This document shows, in pieces, positions 54,711 to 62,680 of a stretch of 64,000 nt of DNA (the stretch's first letter is position 1; every line of letters starts with the position of its first letter). The stretch comes from JANMAT01 sp031359995. Its GTDB lineage: Bacteria; Actinomycetota; Acidimicrobiia; Acidimicrobiales; Ilumatobacteraceae. The position numbers were made by a program, and so were the translations under genes. The notes beneath the pieces were generated by a model. The model saw nothing but the letters and a program-made list of their open reading frames with translations, was not told where the DNA came from and ran no database searches. The stretch spans positions 1-64,000 of the forward strand of contig JANMAT010000009.1 of assembly GCA_031359995.1 (NCBI GenBank), read 5' to 3'.

Positions 54711-54724
54711 CGGGTGATCACCCG
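54711..54724. promoter_or_regulatory. 14-bp perfect palindrome in a divergent promoter region
   Basis: CGGGTGATCACCCG lies in the 91-bp gap between the divergent starts of the OYE/ETF/mftEF operon (54655) and the metallopeptidase gene (54747). Candidate operator; no regulator gene is adjacent. Confidence 0.4.
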
Positions 54725-54746
54725 CCGATCTGAGACGGACCACCGC

Positions 54747-56330
54747 ATGTCGAACCTCCCGCCACCCCCTCCTCGCGCGCTGCCCCCTCCGTCGGGTCCG
54801 CCAGCGGCCGCGTGGCCGGCCCCGCACCCGATCCATCGCGCCCCGGAGGCGATCGGTCGCCCGGGCCGGGTCCCGGACGCTGCGCTCGGAGGGCGGCCGA
54901 CGGCGCCGACCCGGCGCCGCACGCTGGCGTTGGTGGCGCTCGTGGTCGTGCTGCTGGCCGGTGGTCTGGCCTCCGCGTACAACCGTCGGCAGGGGCCGGG
55001 CTGGGCGGCGCGTTGGGACCCGCGGGTCGAACCGCTGGCCCGCTTCGTGGAGCAACACCGGGGCCTGACCTTCACCCATCCGGTGAGGGTCGAGTTCGTG
55101 CCCGAGCAGCAGTTCCTCGACGAGATGCGGCGGACGGACACCCCGGCCACGCCGCAGCCGGCGGGTGATGCGACCAAGGACGATCCCGAGCTGCCGCTCT
55201 GGCAGGCGACCGGTCTCGTGTCCGCGTCGTTCACCCAGCAGCAGTCGTCCTCGGACGCGGCCAGCGGCGTCCTGGGCGCGTACGACCCGGCCACCCACGC
55301 CATCCGGGTGCGGGGCGACCAGCTCACCGCGTCGGTGAAGGTCACGCTCGTGCACGAGCTGACCCACGCGGTGCAGGACCAGCACTTCGCGCTGGGCACG
55401 TTGCAGATGCGTCCCGAAACGAACTCGGCCGACTCGGCCATGCTCGGGCTGATCGAGGGCGATGCGGTGTCCGTCGAGAACGAGTACGTCGCGCAGCTGT
55501 CCGATGCCGACCGTGCCGCCCTCGACGACCGGGAGGGCACGGTGGCCGACGCGCCCGAGCTCGACCGGGTGCCGGGGGCGCTGCTGGCCAGCATCCAGAT
55601 GCCCTACGCGCTGGGGCCGTCGTTCGTGGACACGGTCGACAACCTCGGCGGTCGGGGGGCGCGCGATCGGCTGTTCGCTGAACCGCCCGAGGCCGACGTG
55701 GAGCTGATGTTCCCCGATCTCTACCTGCGCGGCTTCACGCCGGTCGAGGTGGAACCGCCCACGCTCGTGGCGGGGGAGACCGCACTCGACAACGGTGGCT
55801 TCAGCGACGACGTGGGCGCCTTCTCGTGGGCGTTGATCCTGGCGTCGCGCCTCGACGTGCACCGTGTCGCCGAGGTCGTAGAGCACTGGGGCGGCGACCG
55901 GTACGCGGTGTTCCGCAGGGGTCTTTCGGTGTGTGCCCGGCTCGTGGTGGCCGGGGCCGACGGCGCCGGCACCACGGGGTTCTTCGGCGCTCTGACCGAG
56001 TGGGCGGCGGCGGGCCCGGCCGGCGCCGCGACCGTGCTGCGCACGGGCTCCTCGGTGACGATGACCGCGTGTGACGACGGCCTGCCGGCGCCGGCCCCGA
56101 GCGAGCGCTTCGACGCAGTGCTCGGTCTGCTGGCCGTGCGCAGCGACGTGGTGGCGCCCGGCCCCGATCCGCAGGACAGCTCCACGGACCTGGCGGCGCG
56201 CGCGTGTCTCGGTGACGCTGTCGTCAAGGAGCTGACGAACGACGAGCTGCAGGACCTCGGTGCCCTGAGCGACGGCCGCGTCGGCGAGGTGCGCGCCGCG
56301 GCGGCGGCAACCTGCGGCGTGAGCTTCTAG
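54747..56330 (+). CDS. Membrane-anchored metallopeptidase-like protein, HExxH type
   Basis: 527 aa. A Pro-rich cytosolic N-terminus (~70 residues) and one membrane helix ('TLALVALVVVLLAGGLASAY') precede an extracytoplasmic domain with 'VTLVHELTHAVQDQHFALG', a gluzincin-like His-Glu-x-x-His, and 'LIEGDAVSVENEYV' with a likely third Glu ligand. No family name is certain. ATG 54747 begins 'SNLPPPPP'. It is embedded between mycofactocin genes but on the opposite strand, and its stop shares CTAG with the next gene's stop. A link to mycofactocin is unproven. Confidence 0.75.
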   Translation: MSNLPPPPPRALPPPSGPPAAAWPAPHPIHRAPEAIGRPGRVPDAALGGRPTAPTRRRTLALVALVVVLLAGGLASAYNRRQGPGWAARWDPRVEPLARFVEQHRGLTFTHPVRVEFVPEQQFLDEMRRTDTPATPQPAGDATKDDPELPLWQATGLVSASFTQQQSSSDAASGVLGAYDPATHAIRVRGDQLTASVKVTLVHELTHAVQDQHFALGTLQMRPETNSADSAMLGLIEGDAVSVENEYVAQLSDADRAALDDREGTVADAPELDRVPGALLASIQMPYALGPSFVDTVDNLGGRGARDRLFAEPPEADVELMFPDLYLRGFTPVEVEPPTLVAGETALDNGGFSDDVGAFSWALILASRLDVHRVAEVVEHWGGDRYAVFRRGLSVCARLVVAGADGAGTTGFFGALTEWAAAGPAGAATVLRTGSSVTMTACDDGLPAPAPSERFDAVLGLLAVRSDVVAPGPDPQDSSTDLAARACLGDAVVKELTNDELQDLGALSDGRVGEVRAAAAATCGVSF

Positions 56331-58216
56331 ACGCGGGCGATGGCCGCCGCGGCGCGCCGTCCTTCGAGCACCGCCTCGAGCAGGGTGCGGGGAGCGACGC
56401 AGTCGCCGGCGCGCAGCTGGGCGCCGGGCCGGTGATCGTCGGGGAGGCGGAAGCCGCAGTCGACCAGCGCGACGGCGTCGATCGTGCGCCGCTCGCCCGA
56501 GAAGCGGTCCTCGAGCTCGACCGTTCCCGCAGTCACCCGGCGCAGGATGGCCCGTCGTTCGATGCGCACGCCGAGCTGCTGCAGTCGTACGTTGGCCGGC
56601 GCAAGATCCCCGGAGCGGGACAGCTCGTTGCCGGCGATGTTGTCGGGCGTGATGAGCACGGCGCGGGCGCCGAGGTGCTCGGCCAGAGCCACGGCGATGG
56701 GGCCACCGATGGGGTCGAAGAGGGCGATCGGCCCGTGGGCGGGTAGGCGGTCGGGGTCGTTCCACACGGTGACGACATCGGTGACGATCGCGTCGTGGTC
56801 GGCCTCGTAGGTGCGCTCGCCGGGGCGGCCGCCGGTGCACTGGATGACCACGTCGTACGAGGTCGGCGGCGTGGTGCGCTGCACGGTGATGCCGGCCCGT
56901 GCGAGCTCGGCGAGCTGCCAGGCGACGAGGGGGGCGCCGGGGCCGGCGATGCGGGCCAGCCCGCCGGGGGTGTCGGCGGTGTCGACGAGGTCGACCTGAT
57001 GACCGCGTATCTGGGCGACGCGGGCCGCTTCCAGGCCGGCGGGGCCGGCGCCGACGACGAGGACGCGGCGGGCCACGATGTCGACCGCATGCCAGTCGGG
57101 GTCCTCGGTCTCGTAGCCGGCGGTCGGTTCGACGACGCACGTGACGCGGGGGTTGCGGGCGTCGCGGACCATGCAGGTCTGGTTGCAGCGCAGGCAGGGC
57201 CGCACCGTGTGGGTCGCCTGGCGGCGCACCTTGGTGACCAGGTCGGGGTCGGCGATCTGGGCGCGGGTCATCTCGACGAGCTGGCAGGTTCCGTCGGCGA
57301 GGGAGGTGTCGGCGTCGGCGACGGCGACCACGGAGCCCTGGAGGACGACGGGGACGTCGACCGCGGCGGCCATGCGGCCGCAGAGCTCACGGTTGAAGGT
57401 GGGCGCCACGTGGAGGTCGGGCCGGGTCTGCTCGATCGAGAAGATGGAGCCCCGGACGACGACGAGGTAGTCGACGAGCGGGGCCAGCGCGGCGGCGATC
57501 TCGACGGCGTGGTCGGGTGTGATGCCGGCCCAGGGGGCGAGCTCGTCGCACGAGAGGCGCAGACCGACGAGGGAGCCGGGCGCGACGCTGGCCCGGACGG
57601 CGGCGATGACGGCGCGGGCGAAGGTGGTGCGGTCCTGGCCCCAACGGTCGCCACGGTGGTTGGTGAGCCCCGAGAGGAACTGGCGCACGAGGCTGTGCTG
57701 GCCGGCGTTGACCTCGACCCCGTCACAGCCGGCGGCGGTGGCGATGGCGGCGGCGTCGCCGAAGCCGGCGATGACGGCGGCGATGTCGTCGTCTTCCATC
57801 CACTTGGGGACCTCGCGGGAGGCGACCTCGGGGACGCGGCTCGGGGCCCAGAGCTCTCGCTGGCTGTAGGCCGAGCTGCCCTGGCCGCCGGTGTGGCCGA
57901 GGGCGGCGATGCACAGCGCGCCGTCGGCGTGGACGGCGGTGGTGATGGCCGCCCATCCGGGTCCGGCGGTGGCGGCGAGGGGCGAGCGCTCGTACGGCCA
58001 GTCGGACGGGTGGACCGCGGCCTCTTCGGTGACGATGAGGCCGGCGCCGCCCCGGGCCCGGCGGGCGTAGTAGGCGACGTGGCGGGCGGAGAAGTGGCGG
58101 TCGTCACCGAGGTTGGTCGGGTGGGGCCCGAAGAGGGCACGGCTCGGCGCCCGGTGGGCGCCGAGGTCGATCGGATCGACGAGGGAGGGAGGAACGCCAG
58201 TCACAGCGGGCGTCAT
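56327..58216 (-). CDS. Mycofactocin system FadH/OYE family oxidoreductase (second of two)
   Basis: 629 aa with the same three-part layout as its relative at 52685: OYE barrel ('RALFGPHPTNLGDDRHFSAR', 'ALGHTGGQGSSAYSQRELWA'), 4Fe-4S motif 'CLRCNQTCMV...TC' (Cys-x2-Cys-x3-Cys-x11-Cys), and a C-terminal FAD/NAD half with 'VLVVGAGPAGLEAARVAQIR'. The two enzymes are clearly different subfamilies, so they probably handle different partners. ATG 58216. Single-gene transcript on the minus strand; a 333-bp gap upstream holds a palindromic repeat. Confidence 0.88.
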   Translation of the reverse strand: MTPAVTGVPPSLVDPIDLGAHRAPSRALFGPHPTNLGDDRHFSARHVAYYARRARGGAGLIVTEEAAVHPSDWPYERSPLAATAGPGWAAITTAVHADGALCIAALGHTGGQGSSAYSQRELWAPSRVPEVASREVPKWMEDDDIAAVIAGFGDAAAIATAAGCDGVEVNAGQHSLVRQFLSGLTNHRGDRWGQDRTTFARAVIAAVRASVAPGSLVGLRLSCDELAPWAGITPDHAVEIAAALAPLVDYLVVVRGSIFSIEQTRPDLHVAPTFNRELCGRMAAAVDVPVVLQGSVVAVADADTSLADGTCQLVEMTRAQIADPDLVTKVRRQATHTVRPCLRCNQTCMVRDARNPRVTCVVEPTAGYETEDPDWHAVDIVARRVLVVGAGPAGLEAARVAQIRGHQVDLVDTADTPGGLARIAGPGAPLVAWQLAELARAGITVQRTTPPTSYDVVIQCTGGRPGERTYEADHDAIVTDVVTVWNDPDRLPAHGPIALFDPIGGPIAVALAEHLGARAVLITPDNIAGNELSRSGDLAPANVRLQQLGVRIERRAILRRVTAGTVELEDRFSGERRTIDAVALVDCGFRLPDDHRPGAQLRAGDCVAPRTLLEAVLEGRRAAAAIARV

Positions 58217-58549
58217 CGTTGTCCCCCTTTGCCCCGCCTGTCGACCCAATGCGCTTCGGCTCGTTCCATCCCTGCCCATCTTGCCCGTCCTTGCTTACTT
58301 TCGTTTATTCCGCCGACCTCGCCCACCTCGCCCATCCCGCTCGTCACTCTGGCGGTCCACCCAACCCACCCGGATTGGGCGCGCTGGTCCCGGCGAATCG
58401 CCGAAGATTCGCCGGGACCAGCCTCGAAATCTCTGTCACAGCCCTTGGACAGGATGCACATCGGGCGGTCGGCCGGCGCCCCCACACCCCCCCCGGGCCC
58501 TCCTCACGCCCGGCCACGGACGCCGGGCGCCACCCCTAGGAGGCCCGTG
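58217..58549. other. 333-bp intergenic region with one palindromic repeat
   Basis: It separates the divergent OYE-family gene (start 58216) and the hypothetical gene at 58550. It must contain both promoters, and contains palindromic repeat copy 2 (58384-58421). An AT-richer part at ~58255-58330 includes short pyrimidine-rich runs. No open frame with coding bias was found. Confidence 0.5.
58384..58421. repeat. 38-bp palindromic repeat, copy 2 (intergenic)
   Basis: The same 13-bp arms as copy 1 (CTGGTCCCGGCGA / TCGCCGGGACCAG) flank the centre ATCGCCGAAGAT. The centre itself extends the pairing to a 16- to 17-bp stem with a GCCGAA loop. Relative to copy 1 the centre matches best in the opposite orientation. 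Confidence 0.85.
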
Positions 58550-59146
58550 ATGACCCGCCCCGACGGCTCGCTACCGCCTTCGCCCCGCAACGCCCGCGAG
58601 GATCGCTACCTCCGCTGCCGGCGCACCTCGGGCGTCGATTTCCATCGCCGTGTCGTGCTCGACCGCCGGCGGTCGACCCTCGTCCACGAGCTCGATCGGC
58701 TCGACGCCGAGACCACCCACTGGCTCCGCCGCCGCCGCGTTCTCCTCGACGAGGCCGTCGCCATCCACGAAGAGCTCTGGCCCGCCGTTCCCGGCGGTTG
58801 GGTGCGCCGCCCGCCCCGTCCCGGCGCTCGATGGATGCCACCGATGCCCTGTGCGGCCCGTCCGCTCGAGGGATACGGCCTGCGCATCACGGCGCAGTCG
58901 CTCCTGCGTCGCTTCGGCGACCTTGCGCTCGCCGAGATCCATGCCCTCCTGCACCGGTACGGGTACGAGATCGTCGCCCGGGCACCGGTGAAGGCATTGG
59001 CCGACGCCCTCGGCTACGAGGTGCTGGAGGGGCGAGCCGAGCGCGTATCGCGCGGTGTCTACCGGACGCTGCTCGTCGACGACGGCGTGACACGCGACAT
59101 CGACCCTCTGCTCGCCACGCCCACGTGGCGGACGGGCACGTTCCGG
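58550..59146 (+). CDS. Hypothetical helical protein with no stop before antisense mftC
   Basis: ATG 58550 has an excellent AGGAGG ribosome binding site 6 bases upstream, and about 200 codons show good bias. It is Arg-rich at first, has a coiled helix around residues 45-70, then a winged-helix-like region 'LALAEIHALLHRYGYEIVAR' and 'ALADALGYEVLEGRAERVSR'. I do not recognise the family. The frame has no stop until 60101-60103, so on paper it would run across nearly all of mftC in antisense, which is implausible. I end the feature where mftC begins; the true 3' end may have been lost or frameshifted. Confidence 0.5.
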
Positions 59147-60289
59147 CTAGCGGCGCGCCACGGAGGGCGCCCGGGGACGGAACACCACGGGGGTCGGCTT
59201 CGAGTGGTCCGCCATGGGCCGGGGCGGCGAGGCCGACGCGACCGCGAGCGCATGGTCGCCATGACCGCTCACGCATTCGGGATCGGGCCCGTCCAACGGG
59301 ATGCCGGTGAAGAACTTGGCGGCCATGCAACCGCCCTGGCATGCGTCGTAGCTGCCACACGAGGCACAGGCGCCAGCGGCGCCGGGTTCCCGCAACGAGC
59401 GGAAGAGGGTCGAGTCGCGCCACACGTGGCCGAACCCGCCGGTGTCGCGGATGTTGCCGGCCTTGAAGGTGTCGTGGATGACGAAGGGGCACGCGTAGAC
59501 GTCGCCGACCGGATCGATCAGACACACGACGCGGCCCGCGCCGCACATGCCGAGTCCGGGCAGCGCATCGCCGAGGGCGTTCAGGTGGAAGAAGCTGTCG
59601 CCGGTGAGAACGTTGTCCCCGTGGGCTATGAGCCAGTGGTACAGCTCCCGCTGCTGGGAAGCGGTGGGATGCAACTCGTGCCACGAGTCGGCTCCCCGCC
59701 CGGATGGCCGCAGCCGAGTGATGCGCAACTGGGCGCCGAACTCGTCGGCGAGAGCCTTGAAGCCGTCGAGCTGAGTGACGTTCTGACGGGTGACCACCAC
59801 CGAGATCTTGAACGGCCCGAACCCGGCGTCACGCAGGTTGCGCATGGCCTGCAGAGCCAGGTCGTAGCTGCCCGCACCGCGAACCGCATCGTTGGTGGCG
59901 GCGTCGACGCCGTCGAGGGAGATCTGGACGTCGACGTAGTCCGAGCCGGCGAGGCGGACGGCCTCGTCCTTGCCCAGGAACGCGCCGTTGGTCGAGAACT
60001 TCACGCCGACGCCCTGGGACGTGGCGTACTCGACGAGCTCGAAGAAGTCCCGTCGGATCATCGGCTCGCCTCCACCGATGTTCACGTAGAAGACCTGGAG
60101 TGAGCGCAGCTCGTCGATGAACGCCTTGGCTTCGTCGGTCGAGAGCTCCCGGGGGTCACGCCGCCCCGACGACGACAGGCAGTGGATGCAGGCCAGGTTG
60201 CAGGCGTAGGTCAGCTCCCACGTCAGGCAGATGGGCGCATCGAGGCCGTGCTTGAGCTGGTCGACCAGGGTCTCACGGGTGTCGGACAC
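59147..60289 (-). CDS. mftC: Mycofactocin radical SAM maturase MftC
   Basis: 380 aa. The radical SAM motif 'CNLACIHC' (Cys-x3-Cys-x2-Cys) lies near residue 30, 'NIGGGEPMIRRDF' is the SAM-binding Gly-Gly-Glu, and a C-terminal SPASM domain has 'CGAGRVVCLIDPVGDVYACP' and 'CASCGSYDACQGGCMAAKFF' for auxiliary clusters. MftC decarboxylates the C-terminal Tyr of MftA and cross-links it to the adjacent Val. GTG 60289 lies 17 bases inside mftB. The family-specific order mftA-mftB-mftC is preserved. The C-terminal ~25 residues after 'GPDPECVSG' are a low-complexity tail. Confidence 0.95.
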   Translation of the reverse strand: MSDTRETLVDQLKHGLDAPICLTWELTYACNLACIHCLSSSGRRDPRELSTDEAKAFIDELRSLQVFYVNIGGGEPMIRRDFFELVEYATSQGVGVKFSTNGAFLGKDEAVRLAGSDYVDVQISLDGVDAATNDAVRGAGSYDLALQAMRNLRDAGFGPFKISVVVTRQNVTQLDGFKALADEFGAQLRITRLRPSGRGADSWHELHPTASQQRELYHWLIAHGDNVLTGDSFFHLNALGDALPGLGMCGAGRVVCLIDPVGDVYACPFVIHDTFKAGNIRDTGGFGHVWRDSTLFRSLREPGAAGACASCGSYDACQGGCMAAKFFTGIPLDGPDPECVSGHGDHALAVASASPPRPMADHSKPTPVVFRPRAPSVARR

Positions 60290-60545
60290 GGATTATCTCC
60301 GAAGCTTCTAGGCTGTCGAGAGCCTTCACGAAGGTGGGCCACCGGGGTTCGGCGATGCCGACGTCGGCGAGTGCCGCCGCCAGGGTGGTGTGATCGGTCA
60401 GTCGGCCGAGCAGCTGTACGAGCTCGGGCTTGCGCAGGAACACCAGCCGCCGATTGCCGTAGTGGTAGGCGAGGGCGCCAAATGGCTCGGGTCGCACCGC
60501 CACTTGCGGGTGCAGCTCGTAATCGCCGTCCAGTGCTACCGCCAT
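60273..60545 (-). CDS. mftB: Mycofactocin chaperone MftB (RiPP recognition element)
   Basis: 90 aa. 'HPQVAVRPEPFGALAYHYGN', 'RLVFLRKPELVQLL' and a C-terminal helical 'WPTFVKALDSLEASEII' match MftB, a PqqD-like peptide-binding domain. It delivers the MftA leader to MftC. ATG 60545 is 14 bp after the mftA stop; its 3' end overlaps mftC. Confidence 0.95.
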   Translation of the reverse strand: MAVALDGDYELHPQVAVRPEPFGALAYHYGNRRLVFLRKPELVQLLGRLTDHTTLAAALADVGIAEPRWPTFVKALDSLEASEIIRVRHP

Positions 60546-60558
60546 CGGGTGTCGACGG

Positions 60559-60666
60559 TCAGTAGACGCCGCACATGCCGTCGATGGAGATCTCCTCGAC
60601 CAGCAGTTCGTCTTCGAGCTCAGCGTCGGCCACGTCGGTGATGACGCTCTCGGTGGTCTCGTCCAT
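60559..60666 (-). CDS. mftA: Mycofactocin precursor peptide MftA
   Basis: 35 aa. An acidic leader ('ETTESVITDVADAELEDELL') is followed by the invariant core ending 'ISIDGMCGVY', whose final Val-Tyr is the substrate of MftC and MftE. A GAGGGGAG ribosome binding site lies 6 bases before ATG 60664-60666. The next genes, mftB and mftC, follow in one transcript. The gene diverges from a mycofactocin-type alcohol dehydrogenase at 60823, with 156 bp of shared promoter space. Confidence 0.95.
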   Translation of the reverse strand: MDETTESVITDVADAELEDELLVEEISIDGMCGVY

Positions 60667-60822
60667 GACGGTCTCCCCTCACAAGCCGTAGGTCCGGCGA
60701 TTCGCCAGCATAAGGGACTTTCGGAGTGGACCGGTAGGCCGAGCTGGTCGAGCCGAGCCGACCTCGCGCCGGCCTTGTCGGTACAGTGCGCTCGAATCAA
60801 CCGTTCCTTCGGGGGGAAACAC

Positions 60823-61935
60823 GTGAAAACGCAGGCTGCAGTGCTGTGGGAGGTCGGCGCGCCGTGGAGCGTCGAGGAGATCGAGCTCGACGAACCCGGT
60901 CCCGGTGAGGTCCTGGTCAAGATGGCGGCCTCCGGGATGTGCCACTCGGACGAGCACCTCGTCACCGGCGATCTGCCTTTCGAACTGCCGATCATCGGCG
61001 GCCACGAGGGTGCCGGCATCGTCGAGAAGGTCGGCCCGGGCGTGTCCTGGCTGGCCCCCGGTGACAGCGTCGTGTTCGGCTTCATCCCGAGCTGCGGCCG
61101 CTGCCCGTCGTGCTCAACCGGCCACCAGAACCTGTGTGACCTCGGCGCCTACATGGCCACCGGCAAGCAGATCACCGACCAGACCTCGCGCCACCACGCC
61201 AAGGGCAAGGACCTCGGCCTGATGTGCCTGCTCGGCACGTTCGCCCTCCATACGGTCGTCAACGAGGCCAGCTGCATCAAGATCGACAATGACGTCGCCC
61301 TCGACAAGGCCTGCCTCCTCGGTTGTGGTGTCGTCACGGGCTGGGGCTCGGCGGTGTACGCCGCCGAGGTCCGCGCCGGCGACACGGTCGCGGTGGTCGG
61401 CGTCGGCGGCATCGGTGCCAACGCCATCCAGGGCGCCAAGCTGGCGGGGGCGAAGCGGATCATCGCCATCGACCCCGTCGAGTTCAAGCGGGAGAAGGCG
61501 ATGCAGTTCGGCGCCACCCACACCTACGCGTCGATGACCGAGGCCTTGCCGGCCCTTCAGGAGCTCACCTGGGGCCAGATGTGCAACAAGGTCATCATGA
61601 CCATGGGTGTCGGCTCGGGCGCCGTGCTCGCCGAGGCCCTGGCGTTGGCGGCCAAGCGCGGTCGTGTGGTGGTCACCAACATCCACCCGGCCATGGAGCT
61701 GAGCGCCTCCGTCAGCCTGCTCGACCTGACCCTCATGGAGAAGCAGGTGGTCGGCTCGCTGTTCGGTTCGGGGAACCCCCGGGCCGACATCCCGAAGCTG
61801 CTCAACCTGTACCGCGAGGGCAAGCTCGACCTCGACGGTCTCGTGACCAAGACCTACCCGCTGACGGGCGTCAACGAGGGGTACGAAGACATGCGTGACG
61901 GCAAGAACATCCGGGGCGTCCTCGTCTACGGCTGA
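60823..61935 (+). CDS. NDMA-dependent (mycofactocin-linked) alcohol dehydrogenase
   Basis: 370 aa zinc-type medium-chain dehydrogenase. 'SGMCHSDEHLVTGDLPFELP' gives the catalytic Zn Cys, 'GGHEGAGIVEKVGPGV' the second ligand region, 'CGRCPSCSTGHQNLC' the structural-zinc Cys set, and the Rossmann turn is 'VVGVGGIGANAIQGAKLAG'. The 'YMATGKQITDQTSRHHAKG' insert is typical of the NDMA-dependent nicotinoprotein class. Known members keep NAD bound and pass electrons to mycofactocin instead of free NAD. GTG 60823 follows a GGGGGG(A) ribosome binding site. It diverges from mftABC; a -10-like TACAGT lies at 60782. Confidence 0.92.
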   Translation: MKTQAAVLWEVGAPWSVEEIELDEPGPGEVLVKMAASGMCHSDEHLVTGDLPFELPIIGGHEGAGIVEKVGPGVSWLAPGDSVVFGFIPSCGRCPSCSTGHQNLCDLGAYMATGKQITDQTSRHHAKGKDLGLMCLLGTFALHTVVNEASCIKIDNDVALDKACLLGCGVVTGWGSAVYAAEVRAGDTVAVVGVGGIGANAIQGAKLAGAKRIIAIDPVEFKREKAMQFGATHTYASMTEALPALQELTWGQMCNKVIMTMGVGSGAVLAEALALAAKRGRVVVTNIHPAMELSASVSLLDLTLMEKQVVGSLFGSGNPRADIPKLLNLYREGKLDLDGLVTKTYPLTGVNEGYEDMRDGKNIRGVLVYG

Positions 61936-61945
61936 TGCACACGCG

Positions 61946-62680
61946 GTGACCAGCTCCGGCGAATCTGCGGCGATTCGCCGGAGCTGGCGCGAAACCTGGG
62001 GTCCGGTGGGGGCGACCGTGGGCCTCCTCATCGTCTCCAACATCGTCTCCAACCGGGTCCTGACCGGCTGGGGCTACGTCCCCTGGAACGCGGCCGTCGC
62101 CGCCAGCCTGGTCACGCTGGGCGTCCGCTTCGACCACCTCACGCCGACTGAGCTCGGCCTTGCTCACGTCGATCTGCGCCGCGGCCTCCGCTGGGCGGCG
62201 ACCCTCGCCGGCCTCGTGGCCGCGGCGTATCTCGTCGCCGTCGTCGTCCCCGACCTGCGTGACCTGTTCCGCGACCGGCGTGTGGGCGAGCGCTCCGCGG
62301 CCTCCATGGTCGCCGAGGTTCTCGTGCGCATCCCGCTCGGCACCGTCCTGCTCGAGGAGGTCGCGTTCCGTGGCGTCCTGCTCGGCCAGCTCCGCCGCCG
62401 GCTCGGCACGGGTCGCGGCCTCGCCCTCATGGCCGTCACCTTCGGCCTCTGGCACGTGCTGCCGGCGTGGGGCATCAACACCGTCAACCCGCTCGTCGCC
62501 CAGCAGGACGTCAGCCGCCCCGCGGCCATCGCCGGCGCTGTGGTCGCCACCGCGCTCGCCGCCCTCCCGATGGGATGGGCCCGAGTGCGCTCCCGCAGCT
62601 TGATCGCTCCGCTCGGACTGCACACGGCCACGAACTCCCTGGGCTTCCTCGTGGCCTGGTGCGTGATCAGGTGGAGCTGA
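61946..62680 (+). CDS. CPBP-family intramembrane metalloprotease-like protein
   Basis: 244 aa, about six to seven membrane helices. Abi/CPBP motifs are 'EEVAFRGVLLGQLRR' (Glu-Glu-x3-Arg), 'FGLWHVLPAW' and 'GLHTATNSLGF' with the conserved His residues. Bacterial members are linked to prenyl-protein-like processing or bacteriocin immunity; the substrate here is unknown. GTG 61946 would place palindromic repeat copy 3 inside its first codons; starting at a GTG near 62007 would leave the repeat in the leader. It follows the alcohol dehydrogenase by 10 bp and may be read through. Confidence 0.8.
   Translation: MTSSGESAAIRRSWRETWGPVGATVGLLIVSNIVSNRVLTGWGYVPWNAAVAASLVTLGVRFDHLTPTELGLAHVDLRRGLRWAATLAGLVAAAYLVAVVVPDLRDLFRDRRVGERSAASMVAEVLVRIPLGTVLLEEVAFRGVLLGQLRRRLGTGRGLALMAVTFGLWHVLPAWGINTVNPLVAQQDVSRPAAIAGAVVATALAALPMGWARVRSRSLIAPLGLHTATNSLGFLVAWCVIRWS
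61950..61987. repeat. 38-bp palindromic repeat, copy 3 (after alcohol dehydrogenase)
   Basis: Arms CCAGCTCCGGCGA and TCGCCGGAGCTGG (perfect) flank the centre ATCTGCGGCGAT; with the centre ends the stem is 16 bp with a 6-base loop. Outer arm bases differ from copies 1 and 2 but are changed on both sides, so pairing is kept. It lies 15 bp after the dehydrogenase stop and could also terminate its transcript. Confidence 0.8.

Noticed and set aside
60685..60706. GTCCGGCGATTCGCC upstream of mftA as a fourth palindromic repeat
   Set aside because: Only a short half-like segment is present and the outer arms do not pair; at most it is a degraded copy.
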